A DNA stretch of 64,000 nucleotides from Marinicella rhabdoformis. Its GTDB lineage: Bacteria; Pseudomonadota; Gammaproteobacteria; Xanthomonadales; Marinicellaceae. How positions within the stretch are numbered: position 1 is the stretch's first letter; each line of letters opens with the position of its first letter. Shown here in pieces: positions 28,291-35,969 of the stretch. The translations under genes were made by a program, and so were the position numbers. A model generated the notes under the pieces. It did not search any database, was not told the origin of the DNA, and worked only from the letters and a program-made list of their open reading frames with translations. The stretch covers positions 1-64,000 of the forward strand of contig NZ_VTFS01000005.1 in assembly GCF_009671245.1 (NCBI RefSeq), given 5' to 3'.

Positions 28291-29733
28291 ATGAAAAGAT
28301 TAATTTTAAGCCTAGCCGGCTTATTGGTGTTGCTAACCAGTGCTCAAGCAGCACTTATTTATGTTGATCGTGATGATGACCTGATTATCAATGGCGATGG
28401 TGGTTGTGATTTACGTGATGCGATTAATTCTGCCAATTTTAATTTGGCGTTTGATGATTGTAATGCGGGTGACGATGACTTGCTTGATTTGGTTTTGATT
28501 GATGTGGATGGACCCATTCAACTCAGTAATGGCATCGCTGTATTTGGCTCAACCTTGATCGGGCGCAATGGCCTCGGCCCCAGGCCTTTGATCATTGCAG
28601 CACCAAATAGCCGACATTTTGAGGTGTACAACGAAGATCCAGACGATGAATTTCTGATTGCGAATTTACACTTAAAGGGCGGTTTTGAAGCCACTGAAAA
28701 TGGCGGTTCAATCTTGATTAACAGCGGTGATCGGGTTTCCATTGTTGGTACCATTTTTGAAGACAACCAAGCACTCAGCGGTGGGGCAATATATGCCACC
28801 GGTGCATTGGTTGATGATTTTGAAATTCTGCGTAATGAATTTATCAACAATACCGCAACCGGTGATGTTGATGATGTGGGTTCCGGAGGTGCATTCAGTG
28901 GCACCAATTCAGTGACTGGGGTGATGTTAATTGAGGACAATGTTTTTCGTGACAACATGGCAGGTATAGGTGGCGCCATGTACATCAGTGATGGTGGTGA
29001 TGACATCACCCTCAGGCGCAATCAGTTTATCGCCAACGAATCTACCGGTAGCGGTGGTGCTTTGTATTTCAGTGCAAGAGAAGGCGGGCAAGATTTTAAT
29101 ATGCCTAACAACGTTTTAATGTTTAATACAGCAGCCAATAACGGCGGTGCCATGTTCAGCTTTGCCTCCAACAATTCAACCATAGAAATCACCAACAGCA
29201 CATTGGCATTCAATGAAGCGGACATTGGTGGCGCCATCAGCACCAATGGTTCAAATTATCAAATCAGAGCCAGCACTTTGATTCACAACCGAGCCAATGA
29301 TGGTTCTCAAGTTAACCGTTTGTTTAATACCGGTCTGATGGTTTTCTACAAAAGCATCATAGCCAACAATGGTCAACAAACTGATAACTGTACCGGTGGC
29401 GTTTTGGGTGGCCTTGGTGACAACATCGATTCGGATGGTAGTTGTGGTTTTGATCCACTAGACAACAACCAAGTGGCAGATCCAATGCTCAGTGGCATCA
29501 AAACTTATGACAATGGTTTTCCAGGTTTTGAACCGACTGTAAACTCGCCAGCACTGGACGTTGAGGACGATGCTTTTTGTTATGTTCCTCCTGGAATTGA
29601 TTTAACTGAGGATCAAAATGGCAATCCCAGGAGTCTTGATGGTGATGATGATGGTACGGCCAGTTGTGATACAGGTGCCATTGAAGCACCCGCCAATACC
29701 GACTTAATTTATGCCGATCAGTTTGGTTTGTAA
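28291..29733 (+). CDS. Secreted CSLREA-type right-handed beta-helix protein
   Basis: A secreted 480-residue protein with a clear signal peptide (MKRLILSLAGLLVLLTSAQA) and GGAG before the ATG. Residues about 38-50 (GCDLRDAINSANF) match the CSLREA-type N-terminal motif. The middle is a parallel beta-helix with repeated GGAIY, GGAMY and NNGGAMF turns. It ends IYADQFGL, comparable to IFNDGFD at the end of the gene at 30427-32511. Such proteins are generally adhesive or matrix-like; no enzymatic residues are evident. It is a single-gene unit. Confidence 0.88.
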   Translation: MKRLILSLAGLLVLLTSAQAALIYVDRDDDLIINGDGGCDLRDAINSANFNLAFDDCNAGDDDLLDLVLIDVDGPIQLSNGIAVFGSTLIGRNGLGPRPLIIAAPNSRHFEVYNEDPDDEFLIANLHLKGGFEATENGGSILINSGDRVSIVGTIFEDNQALSGGAIYATGALVDDFEILRNEFINNTATGDVDDVGSGGAFSGTNSVTGVMLIEDNVFRDNMAGIGGAMYISDGGDDITLRRNQFIANESTGSGGALYFSAREGGQDFNMPNNVLMFNTAANNGGAMFSFASNNSTIEITNSTLAFNEADIGGAISTNGSNYQIRASTLIHNRANDGSQVNRLFNTGLMVFYKSIIANNGQQTDNCTGGVLGGLGDNIDSDGSCGFDPLDNNQVADPMLSGIKTYDNGFPGFEPTVNSPALDVEDDAFCYVPPGIDLTEDQNGNPRSLDGDDDGTASCDTGAIEAPANTDLIYADQFGL

Positions 29734-29749
29734 TGTTGTTCGGTGGTTT

Positions 29750-29873
29750 GTAGCTGCAGGGCTAGTCCCTGCCTTGCACCACAACAGAAATCGATACAAA
29801 GTGATTTTCCTAATAGTAATAACACCCCTTTGTTGAAACATCACGCAAAGGCACCCGCAAGGGGTGCGGCTAC
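29750..29873. repeat. Dispersed inverted-end element, copy 1
   Basis: It starts GTAGCTGCAGG and ends TGCGGCTAC, so the ends are inverted with one mismatch. Inside is AAAGGCACCCGCAAGGGGTG, shared in diverged form with the copies at 29888 and 32644. It holds no gene. The likely nature is a small non-autonomous mobile element or a structured intergenic repeat. Confidence 0.7.
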
Positions 29874-29887
29874 GAGTTGATCTTATC

Positions 29888-30001
29888 GTAGCTGCAGGGC
29901 TTGCCCCGCATCAGAGATTAGAGATAAAGAAATTTTCTAAATAATCAGAACATGCATTCGTTTAAACAACACGCATAGGCACCCACATTGAGTGCAGCTA
30001 C
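29888..30001. repeat. Dispersed inverted-end element, copy 2
   Basis: It starts GTAGCTGCAGGGC and ends TGCAGCTAC, so its nine outermost bases are perfect inverted copies. It shares CCCCGCATCAGAG with copy 3 and AGGCACCC with copy 1. It lies 14 bases after copy 1 in the same orientation. Confidence 0.75.
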
Positions 30002-30021
30002 TGTGGCATGACAGTAGCTGC
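29994..30021. other. Perfect 11-bp hairpin joined to repeat copy 2
   Basis: GCAGCTACTGT and ACAGTAGCTGC pair perfectly around a six-base loop, followed by TTTTAG on the plus strand. Its left arm is the end of repeat copy 2, so it may derive from a second, nearly lost element. It may act as a weak terminator for plus-strand transcripts. Confidence 0.55.
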
Positions 30022-30030
30022 TTTTAGCAT

Positions 30031-30375
30031 TCAGCGTGATTCCATCACGCCAGATGCAGCACCACTGAAAGGTGTGGTAATGCCTTGTTCTTGCATCAGT
30101 TTGGGTGATAATTTGCATGAGTTGGGACTGCCAAAGCGGCCTGGTTTAAAAGTCCAGACCACACAAGCATCAGCACCTTCGCAGGCTTTTAAGCATTGTG
30201 CGGCATCTGCAACTGAACCTTTTTCGGGCTGTGCCTCATTGGGCAGGTAGTATTGCTCGTGTTTGGCATCCGCTGGCATGCTGTAAATGGTGTCTTTTTC
30301 CATCGCATAAGCGGCCATTGTCGTAACAGCCAAAGCCAAAGTTATGATGCTTGCATTTATTGTTTTGATTTTCAT
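30031..30375 (-). CDS. Secreted PAN/apple-like small protein
   Basis: A 114-residue protein with a signal peptide (ending AVTTMAAYA) and then a short cysteine domain: AAQCLKACEGADACVVWTF followed by SCKLSP. Four cysteines and the central Trp are arranged as in PAN/apple domains, which bind proteins or sugars. The frame opens at 30414, but AGGAG stands seven bases before the ATG at 30375, which decides the start. It lies 51 bases after the beta-helix gene in the same direction. Confidence 0.82.
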   Translation of the reverse strand: MKIKTINASIITLALAVTTMAAYAMEKDTIYSMPADAKHEQYYLPNEAQPEKGSVADAAQCLKACEGADACVVWTFKPGRFGSPNSCKLSPKLMQEQGITTPFSGAASGVMESR

Positions 30376-30426
30376 AATGAATCTCCTCGTATTGTTAAAA
30401 GGTAGGGTTGACATAAAAGTAGCTCT

Positions 30427-32511
30427 TTACTGACAAATGATGCCATCAAAGCCGTCGTTAAAAATGTAGTCATCCACCGCCAGTTGATTGATGGTGATGA
30501 CTTCTTGTCGTTCTATTGGAACCTGAAGATCTGCTCCGCCCACCACTTCGTTTAAATAGATCCCTGGCACCATGGCTGAATGATTGATGGCAACGGTGAA
30601 TGGAACAACTGCTTGAGTGAAGCCGATTTCATCAGATGGTGAAAAACCGCAAGAACTGTCTGGATTATCACAACTCAAGCCCACTTCATCGCCCCAGCCA
30701 TTAACCGCTTCGGCTTCACAATTCAAAGTGCAGCTTAAAACTGATGTGGTGGTGATTTTGGTGTTGCGGCAGGTGATGGAAAAGTCAGGTTGACCGGCCA
30801 AAGTGAACCCGGGTGAAAACTCAGAAGTTCTGCCACCACCTTCAGTGGCGGTGGTTACGATCACATCACCTTCACTGATGGGTGCCGCAGCGGATAAGGT
30901 TCTGGCCACAGGGTTGCCTGCCAGCCATTGAGACTCTGTGAACGTGGTGCTGGCCAGCCAGGTTTGACCTTCTTCACCATCACTGTCAGCGGCATAGACA
31001 TCAACCGTTATCGGGTAATCACTGGCACCATTGTGGCTGTCGATTTGGTAATTCAAATTGATGCGATTACCGCTGGGGTCGTGTTGAGCACTGTTGATGT
31101 CTGGAAAGTTTTGTAAGCGGTTGGCGCCCGAATCAAAATCACCCGGGTCATTGGGCGTGAAGCCATCAGACTCTAAGTCGATGCCTTCATTTTCATTGTT
31201 GTGGATGCTGTTGTAGCGCAGCTCAATCACATTGTTGCTGAAATTACTGATTAATACACCACACCCGCTGGTTGGGCCACATTGATTGTATGCAATGGTG
31301 TTACCCTCACCAGGTTTGCCCACCTTGGTGTCGATGGCAATACCTGATGCGCGTATGCCTGCACTGTGATTGGGTAAAGGCGTTACCCCATCTTCTGCCA
31401 CCCCGATGAAATTACTGATGATATCCACTCTTCTTAAGGGTGAATTAGAACTGGTAGATAGCAACAAACCAGTACCTGAGTTTCCTGATATGATGTTTTT
31501 TTCTACAACCACATCACGACCTCTTGATAAAACAATACCTTCTCTATTGGGCAATGCGACCATGCCTGACAAGTCTGTGCCAATCAAGTTGTTGGTAATT
31601 TTTAAGTTAAGCTCTTGGTCTGGAGAGATATGAATGCCATTGATGTTATTGCCAGAAATCAAATTACCCAACCCAGGAAGGTTAGCACCAATCATCACAT
31701 TAGAATGAATCCTTGATGACAAGAATATACCTGTGGTGTCATTGGGCACAGCCAAATCACCTTCAGGATTGGTGCCAATTTTATTACCAAAAACACCAAC
31801 AGACCCTTCGGACAAATAATAGTCAAACTGAATACCATTGACTAAATTTCCTGATATAACATTGCCCTCAGTTGGCATGTAACCACCGATGACATTGTTT
31901 TCACCTTCGTTAGTTGTGACAATGATGCCGAATTTATTGGGCGCGCTGGCTTGTCCATAGGGCATGTTCAATCCTATCCATGAGCTGATGATTTTGTTAT
32001 TAAAACCATGGTCTTCGTAACTGCCGGTAAAATAACCCATCCTGACTCCGGCATTATACCAATTGGTCACAGACAGGGCTTTTATGTGGCTGTTTTCCAA
32101 TAAAGTGAGCCCATCTAAGGTGTCATAAGGACCCGCGTTTTGATCTCCTGCCAGTGATCCATCAATCACAATGGTTGGGTTTCCAGCTGTTGATGTGCCT
32201 GCCGTTGAGCCGTCAATGGTGATGTCAATCAGGCTGGGTAATTCTGAAGTGGGTTGTATCATCCAATATTGAAAAGCCGAAGCACCTGAACCACCTGAAA
32301 AATAGTTTTCATTGATGGGGTCGGCTGGGATATCAAATGATATGGTGTCGGCTTCCGGTGTCGCCAATGCCGCAAGAATGGCGCCCCTTAAGGTACATGC
32401 TGTTTGGTTACAAGGGTTACCATCTGCAGTTGAATCTACAGTAAAGTTGGCTGCGGGACTCGATACCGCCCAAAGTAACAAAGTCATAGTCATAGTCATA
32501 ATATTTTTCAT
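30427..32511 (-). CDS. Secreted CSLREA-type right-handed beta-helix protein
   Basis: A 694-residue exported protein. After the signal peptide (LLLWAVSSPAA) comes the N-terminal motif FTVDSTADGNPC and CTLRGAILAAL, which is the CSLREA-type start. Residues about 100-480 hold parallel beta-helix turns rich in Asn, Gly and Ile (NVISGNLVNGI, NLISGNNINGI, NIISGNSGTGL). A beta-rich part with several cysteines follows, and the end is YIFNDGFDGIICQ. A good AGAGG precedes the ATG. An adhesin or matrix role is plausible, but no catalytic site is visible. Confidence 0.9.
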   Translation of the reverse strand: MKNIMTMTMTLLLWAVSSPAANFTVDSTADGNPCNQTACTLRGAILAALATPEADTISFDIPADPINENYFSGGSGASAFQYWMIQPTSELPSLIDITIDGSTAGTSTAGNPTIVIDGSLAGDQNAGPYDTLDGLTLLENSHIKALSVTNWYNAGVRMGYFTGSYEDHGFNNKIISSWIGLNMPYGQASAPNKFGIIVTTNEGENNVIGGYMPTEGNVISGNLVNGIQFDYYLSEGSVGVFGNKIGTNPEGDLAVPNDTTGIFLSSRIHSNVMIGANLPGLGNLISGNNINGIHISPDQELNLKITNNLIGTDLSGMVALPNREGIVLSRGRDVVVEKNIISGNSGTGLLLSTSSNSPLRRVDIISNFIGVAEDGVTPLPNHSAGIRASGIAIDTKVGKPGEGNTIAYNQCGPTSGCGVLISNFSNNVIELRYNSIHNNENEGIDLESDGFTPNDPGDFDSGANRLQNFPDINSAQHDPSGNRINLNYQIDSHNGASDYPITVDVYAADSDGEEGQTWLASTTFTESQWLAGNPVARTLSAAAPISEGDVIVTTATEGGGRTSEFSPGFTLAGQPDFSITCRNTKITTTSVLSCTLNCEAEAVNGWGDEVGLSCDNPDSSCGFSPSDEIGFTQAVVPFTVAINHSAMVPGIYLNEVVGGADLQVPIERQEVITINQLAVDDYIFNDGFDGIICQ

Positions 32512-32643
32512 AAATCACCTCTGATTTTTAATGTCATACCCCTATAAACAAGCGTGAGCATGATTGACTGACAAATATTTTTATTATTTTGGCTGCAGAC
32601 CGTGACTTATGAACCAATGACATTGCCATTTGGTAATGTATTT

Positions 32644-32780
32644 GTAGCTGCAGGCCAGTCTTATAGCAACATGCTCCCCTGCCATGCCCCGCATCAGAGG
32701 TTCTGTGCAAAGTGTCACTCAATAAAAAATATAACCCTTCGATGAAACGCCGCACAAAAGCACCTGCACGGACGTACAAC
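32644..32780. repeat. Dispersed inverted-end element, copy 3 (diverged)
   Basis: It starts GTAGCTGCAGG and has an insertion of about 30 bases before CCCCGCATCAGAG. Then come AAAGTG and CCCTTCGATGAAAC, matched in copy 1 as CCCTTTGTTGAAAC. The right end is eroded (CGTACAAC). The rest of the 328-base gap (32512-32839) shows no gene. Confidence 0.6.
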
Positions 32781-32839
32781 TGCGGGTGGGGTTAAGGTCA
32801 TGGTTTGCGCTGCGTTGTTAACTGGGCAGCCTCGGGGAG

Positions 32840-33268
32840 TTATTTTTTAGCTAAATCTTCGATTCGCTGTTTCATCACGTCATCAACCACACCTTTGGCA
32901 CCGGTTGCTTTGTCTATCAAAACAATGCGACCCGAACCCAAACTGGCTGCGGTTTGTTGTTGTTTGCTGAAAATACCGTATTGCATCATAAAACCATATT
33001 CATGGATTTCAGTCACGGCTGTTCCTACTGTAATTTGATCCGGGTAAAAAAGCGGCCTGCGGAATTTACATTGTGTTTCTGCCAATATCGGCGCCAGGTG
33101 TTTGTGACTCATCAGTTCCAATGACTCAAAATAAGCCAAGCGAACAGATTCAAAATAACGGAAATACATGACGTTATTAACATGGCCAAAGGCGTCCATG
33201 TCGCCCCATTGAACAGGTAATGTGATTTGGGTAGGGAAAGCTTGGTCAAATTCTTCGCGGGTTCTCAT
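32840..33268 (-). CDS. Acyl-CoA thioesterase, 4HBT/YbgC type
   Basis: A 142-residue hotdog-fold thioesterase that hydrolyses acyl-CoA in the cytoplasm. The active-site stretch is QWGDMDAFGHVNNVMYFRYF, with the catalytic Asp in DxDxxGHVNN. The rest fits a single hotdog domain (ILAETQCKFRRPLFYPDQI). The usual neighbours tolQ and tolR are absent, so its exact substrate and role are open. It follows the cysteine-rich genes after 85 bases on the same strand. Confidence 0.9.
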   Translation of the reverse strand: MRTREEFDQAFPTQITLPVQWGDMDAFGHVNNVMYFRYFESVRLAYFESLELMSHKHLAPILAETQCKFRRPLFYPDQITVGTAVTEIHEYGFMMQYGIFSKQQQTAASLGSGRIVLIDKATGAKGVVDDVMKQRIEDLAKK

Positions 33269-33353
33269 GATTCATGATTATTTTATTAAAGCCGCATCTT
33301 GCCATGAATTTAAGCGACCAACAAGTCCGATTAAAACTGCTTGAACTCCAACT

Positions 33354-33833
33354 TCATTTGAACATCATGCCTGTCTCTAGGTACTTTTTAAGCTCAGTTT
33401 CTGGATCGATCATTTTGGCTTTTTGACACACGTTTTCAATACACATGGCTTCATATTGATAGGGATCATAAGGCATGCTACAAACAATTTCTGATTGGTA
33501 GAAACAAGATTCATCATACTCTTTTTTCAAAATATCAATTTTTATAGCGCTTGCATTATTGATGACATAATTCCCACAGCCTCCCCCGTAAGGCTTCAAC
33601 TGACAATCCGCATGAGATTGGCAACTGTGATTTTGTTTCATTAATTGCTTAATTTGAATACCTTTTTCACTGTTACAGTCTTTTAAATTAAGCGCTTTTT
33701 CATCAATAAAAGTGATACTTCCTTCTGGTTCTGGTTTTAGAATCGTAACTGGCGAATCAAACAATTCAAACATGCCCAGTGAAAAAGCGACCAAGCCCAA
33801 TAAAGCCAGTACAGTCATTGCGATGTATTTCAT
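33354..33833 (-). CDS. Cysteine-rich membrane-anchored protein, paralogue B
   Basis: A 159-residue protein with an N-terminal anchor (MKYIAMTVLALLGLVAFSLG) and an exported cysteine domain. The cysteine frame is SCQSHADCQLKPYGGGCGNY, then ESCFYQ, VCSMPYD and MCIENVCQK. The same frame occurs in the upstream paralogue at 33911-34432, so this is a tandem duplication. I recognise no family. Paired cysteines suggest disulphides and a periplasmic location. It is 77 bases downstream of its paralogue. Confidence 0.8.
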   Translation of the reverse strand: MKYIAMTVLALLGLVAFSLGMFELFDSPVTILKPEPEGSITFIDEKALNLKDCNSEKGIQIKQLMKQNHSCQSHADCQLKPYGGGCGNYVINNASAIKIDILKKEYDESCFYQSEIVCSMPYDPYQYEAMCIENVCQKAKMIDPETELKKYLETGMMFK

Positions 33834-33910
33834 TCCATTCCTTCAAAAGTCAGTCAGGGGATTAGGCAAGTAAACATCGTTTAGGTTCCACAGCTTACAA
33901 ATACCGAAGT

Positions 33911-34432
33911 TTATTTGGTGTTTATGATGAACTCTTTGGGATCCGCCTTGAGCTCAATGACCCTTGATTTCTCACATTGATTTTTAATACACAAGGCTTG
34001 GTATTTGAAAACATCAGCAGCTATTGAACAACTTATTTTTAAGGTATCAACGCATGATGCGTTTTTATTCAGCCAATCATCTATTTTTGATCCATTGACT
34101 TTACTGGTAATAAAAGTACCACAACCTTGAGCAACAGATTTAAGCTCACAGTCTTCATGACGCTGACAAGTTTGCGGTCCTTCTTGTAATTCTAATATGG
34201 ATTCTTGAATTAAAGAACCACAGACCTCAACAACCCGCCCTTCTTCTGACTTGATATCAGCTTTTGGCTCTGTTTTTGACACAGTCTCAGCATGGGTCTC
34301 CAGTTGATGCACAATTTTTTCTGCTGGCTCTTGCTCAGAATCAACCGATGAGCTGTCCATTAAGTCGATAACAAACAATGAAATTGCACCCAACGTCAAT
34401 ACAGAAACCAAGGCCAAAAGTATGTATTTCAT
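33911..34432 (-). CDS. Cysteine-rich membrane-anchored protein, paralogue A
   Basis: A 173-residue protein that starts with MKYI and a membrane anchor, then an acidic, low-complexity linker (about 28-65), then the cysteine domain TCQRHEDCELKSVAQGCGTF, ASCVDT, SCSIAAD and LCIKNQCEK. The match to paralogue B covers anchor and cysteine spacing, but the linker is longer here. It overlaps the deacetylase stop by ATGA (34429-34432), so it is translated with that gene. Function unknown; envelope-linked by context. Confidence 0.8.
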   Translation of the reverse strand: MKYILLALVSVLTLGAISLFVIDLMDSSSVDSEQEPAEKIVHQLETHAETVSKTEPKADIKSEEGRVVEVCGSLIQESILELQEGPQTCQRHEDCELKSVAQGCGTFITSKVNGSKIDDWLNKNASCVDTLKISCSIAADVFKYQALCIKNQCEKSRVIELKADPKEFIINTK

Positions 34433-35235
34433 GATGATTTCAAAATCCCTTCCAGTTGATCAATCTTTTGCCAATGCTCACCACAAACATAACGAGGTAT
34501 CGCCCAAATGTCACTGTCTTTGCTGACATGACTAGGCTCGGTAGTGAATGCCGCTTTAAGGCCAATTTTTTCTGCATTTTGGGGCAGATATTGCGTTTTA
34601 AGGTAATCGCTGAAGTTACCATAAGGGTAAGCAAAATACCTCGATTTTAAATTCAGGGTTTGATTAAGGTATTCTTGAGATTGTTGCAACTGATGGTCAC
34701 AACTCGGTGCATCATTGACTTCCCTGAATGATTTTTCCCGACTGAAATCACGGTGAAAGGTGACGTGATTGTGGTCCCAACTGTGATTTTCAATCGCCAT
34801 CACACCTGATGCTTGTGCTTTTTGCCACCAATCATCTTTCCACCAACCCAAGCCCGCCAAACAGGTTTTATCCAACTCTTCACGACCTTCGGGTGAAACG
34901 ATGACAAAACTGCTGATGTGAACTTTTGAGCCAGTGGCTTGTTGGTGGTCTTTGAGGATGTTGAAAAAACTGCGTTGTAATCCAAAATGAGGGTGTTCAA
35001 TGTCGTGGTAATCAAACCACGACCCATCATCACAGGTCAAAACCACGGCATGCTCAACGTTAACATCAACGGCTTGACCTTGGTGCCATTGCATCAATTG
35101 ATCCAATGAAATTACTTGAAGCCCTAGTTTTTCAATCAGCTTGAGGTCAGCTGCCAAAGCGACATGGTCATTGTTATGGTATGCATTACCCAGCACGTTG
35201 TTGCTGTGGTAAGTCAAAATAGGTACTTCAACCAT
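34429..35235 (-). CDS. Polysaccharide deacetylase family protein
   Basis: A carbohydrate-esterase 4-like protein of 268 residues without a signal peptide. The NodB-type metal site is suggested by LTYHSNN at the start, VVLTCDDGSWFDYH (a Cys replaces the usual Phe before DDG) and IENHSWDHNHVTFH for the two histidines. The C-terminal motif RYFAYPYGNFSDYL is the usual FAYPYG. It would remove acetyl groups from an amino sugar polymer. It starts five bases after sufT and overlaps the next gene by four. Lack of a signal peptide suggests a cytoplasmic or non-classical location. Confidence 0.85.
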   Translation of the reverse strand: MVEVPILTYHSNNVLGNAYHNNDHVALAADLKLIEKLGLQVISLDQLMQWHQGQAVDVNVEHAVVLTCDDGSWFDYHDIEHPHFGLQRSFFNILKDHQQATGSKVHISSFVIVSPEGREELDKTCLAGLGWWKDDWWQKAQASGVMAIENHSWDHNHVTFHRDFSREKSFREVNDAPSCDHQLQQSQEYLNQTLNLKSRYFAYPYGNFSDYLKTQYLPQNAEKIGLKAAFTTEPSHVSKDSDIWAIPRYVCGEHWQKIDQLEGILKSS

Positions 35236-35240
35236 CGACC

Positions 35241-35789
35241 TTATAACATGCCAGTTTCTAATTTCGCCGCTTCAGACATCATTGAAGAATCCCAAGGTGG
35301 ATCAAAAACAATCTGGCAATCTACTTTCTTGATGTTGGGAATCAATTTGATTTTGGCCGAAGCATCTGAAACCAACACATCACCCATACCACAACCAGGT
35401 GCTGTTAAAGTCATGTCCATGCTGACAATAAACCCGTCAACCGCTTGCTCAACGATACATTCATAAACCAATCCTAACTCGACTATATCGACTGGGATTT
35501 CAGGGTCATAGACGTTGCGTAACTGATTCCAGACTGCCTCTTCTACATCGGCTTTGTTGGCGTTTTCGGGTAACTTTGGTGTCGGCAAGGGTTCTTTGCC
35601 TAAGGCATCGGCATTGTGTCCCAAAACCATGAACATACTGCCATCAACAAAAATGGTGAAACTGCCACCCAAGGCCTGGGTGATATATCCCACCACACCG
35701 GCTGGCAATTCGATTGTTTCACCGGTTGGCACTGTGATGGCTTCTACATCACGTTCTAATTTGAATGGTTCACTGGTCAAGCTGTACAT
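35241..35789 (-). CDS. sufT: SufT-like Fe-S maturation protein (MIP18/DUF59 domain)
   Basis: A 182-residue protein of the SufT type, thought to help iron-sulfur protein maturation. The N-terminal part has VPTGETIELPAGVVGYITQA, the family's beta-rich domain; the C-terminal MIP18 domain has VYDPEIPVDIVELGLVY, then LTAPGCGMGDVL with the conserved Cys, and the FDPPWDSSMMSEAAK end. The frame opens at 35858; the ATG at 35789 gives the normal start, though 35825 is possible. No other suf genes are nearby. Confidence 0.85.
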   Translation of the reverse strand: MYSLTSEPFKLERDVEAITVPTGETIELPAGVVGYITQALGGSFTIFVDGSMFMVLGHNADALGKEPLPTPKLPENANKADVEEAVWNQLRNVYDPEIPVDIVELGLVYECIVEQAVDGFIVSMDMTLTAPGCGMGDVLVSDASAKIKLIPNIKKVDCQIVFDPPWDSSMMSEAAKLETGML

Positions 35790-35917
35790 GACATTCTGGC
35801 GTTTTAAAGCAGCGGATTTTACCATGATTAGAAAGGCAAATGCGTTTGATTCAATCACAGTGGCTTGCGATTTTGATAAATTTGATTCACATCATGCTAT
35901 TTATTCATCACTACGTA

Positions 35918-35945
35918 TTGATTCGTACAACATATGTAATACAAT
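35918..35945 (+). promoter_or_regulatory. Sigma70 promoter of the choice-of-anchor B gene
   Basis: TTGATT (35918-35923) and TACAAT (35940-35945) are 16 bases apart, about 25 bases before the ATG at 35970. Confidence 0.55.
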
Positions 35946-35969
35946 ATTCTTTTTGCTTTTAGCTTTGAT

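Noticed and set aside
28518..29021. Minus-strand frame of 167 codons inside the beta-helix gene
   Set aside because: Long antisense frames arise from the repeat-rich, biased codons of the beta-helix gene; no start signal or domain is visible.
29734..30030. Possible CRISPR-like repeat pair
   Set aside because: Only two copies of a long diverged element with inverted ends; no short regular repeats, unique spacers or cas genes.
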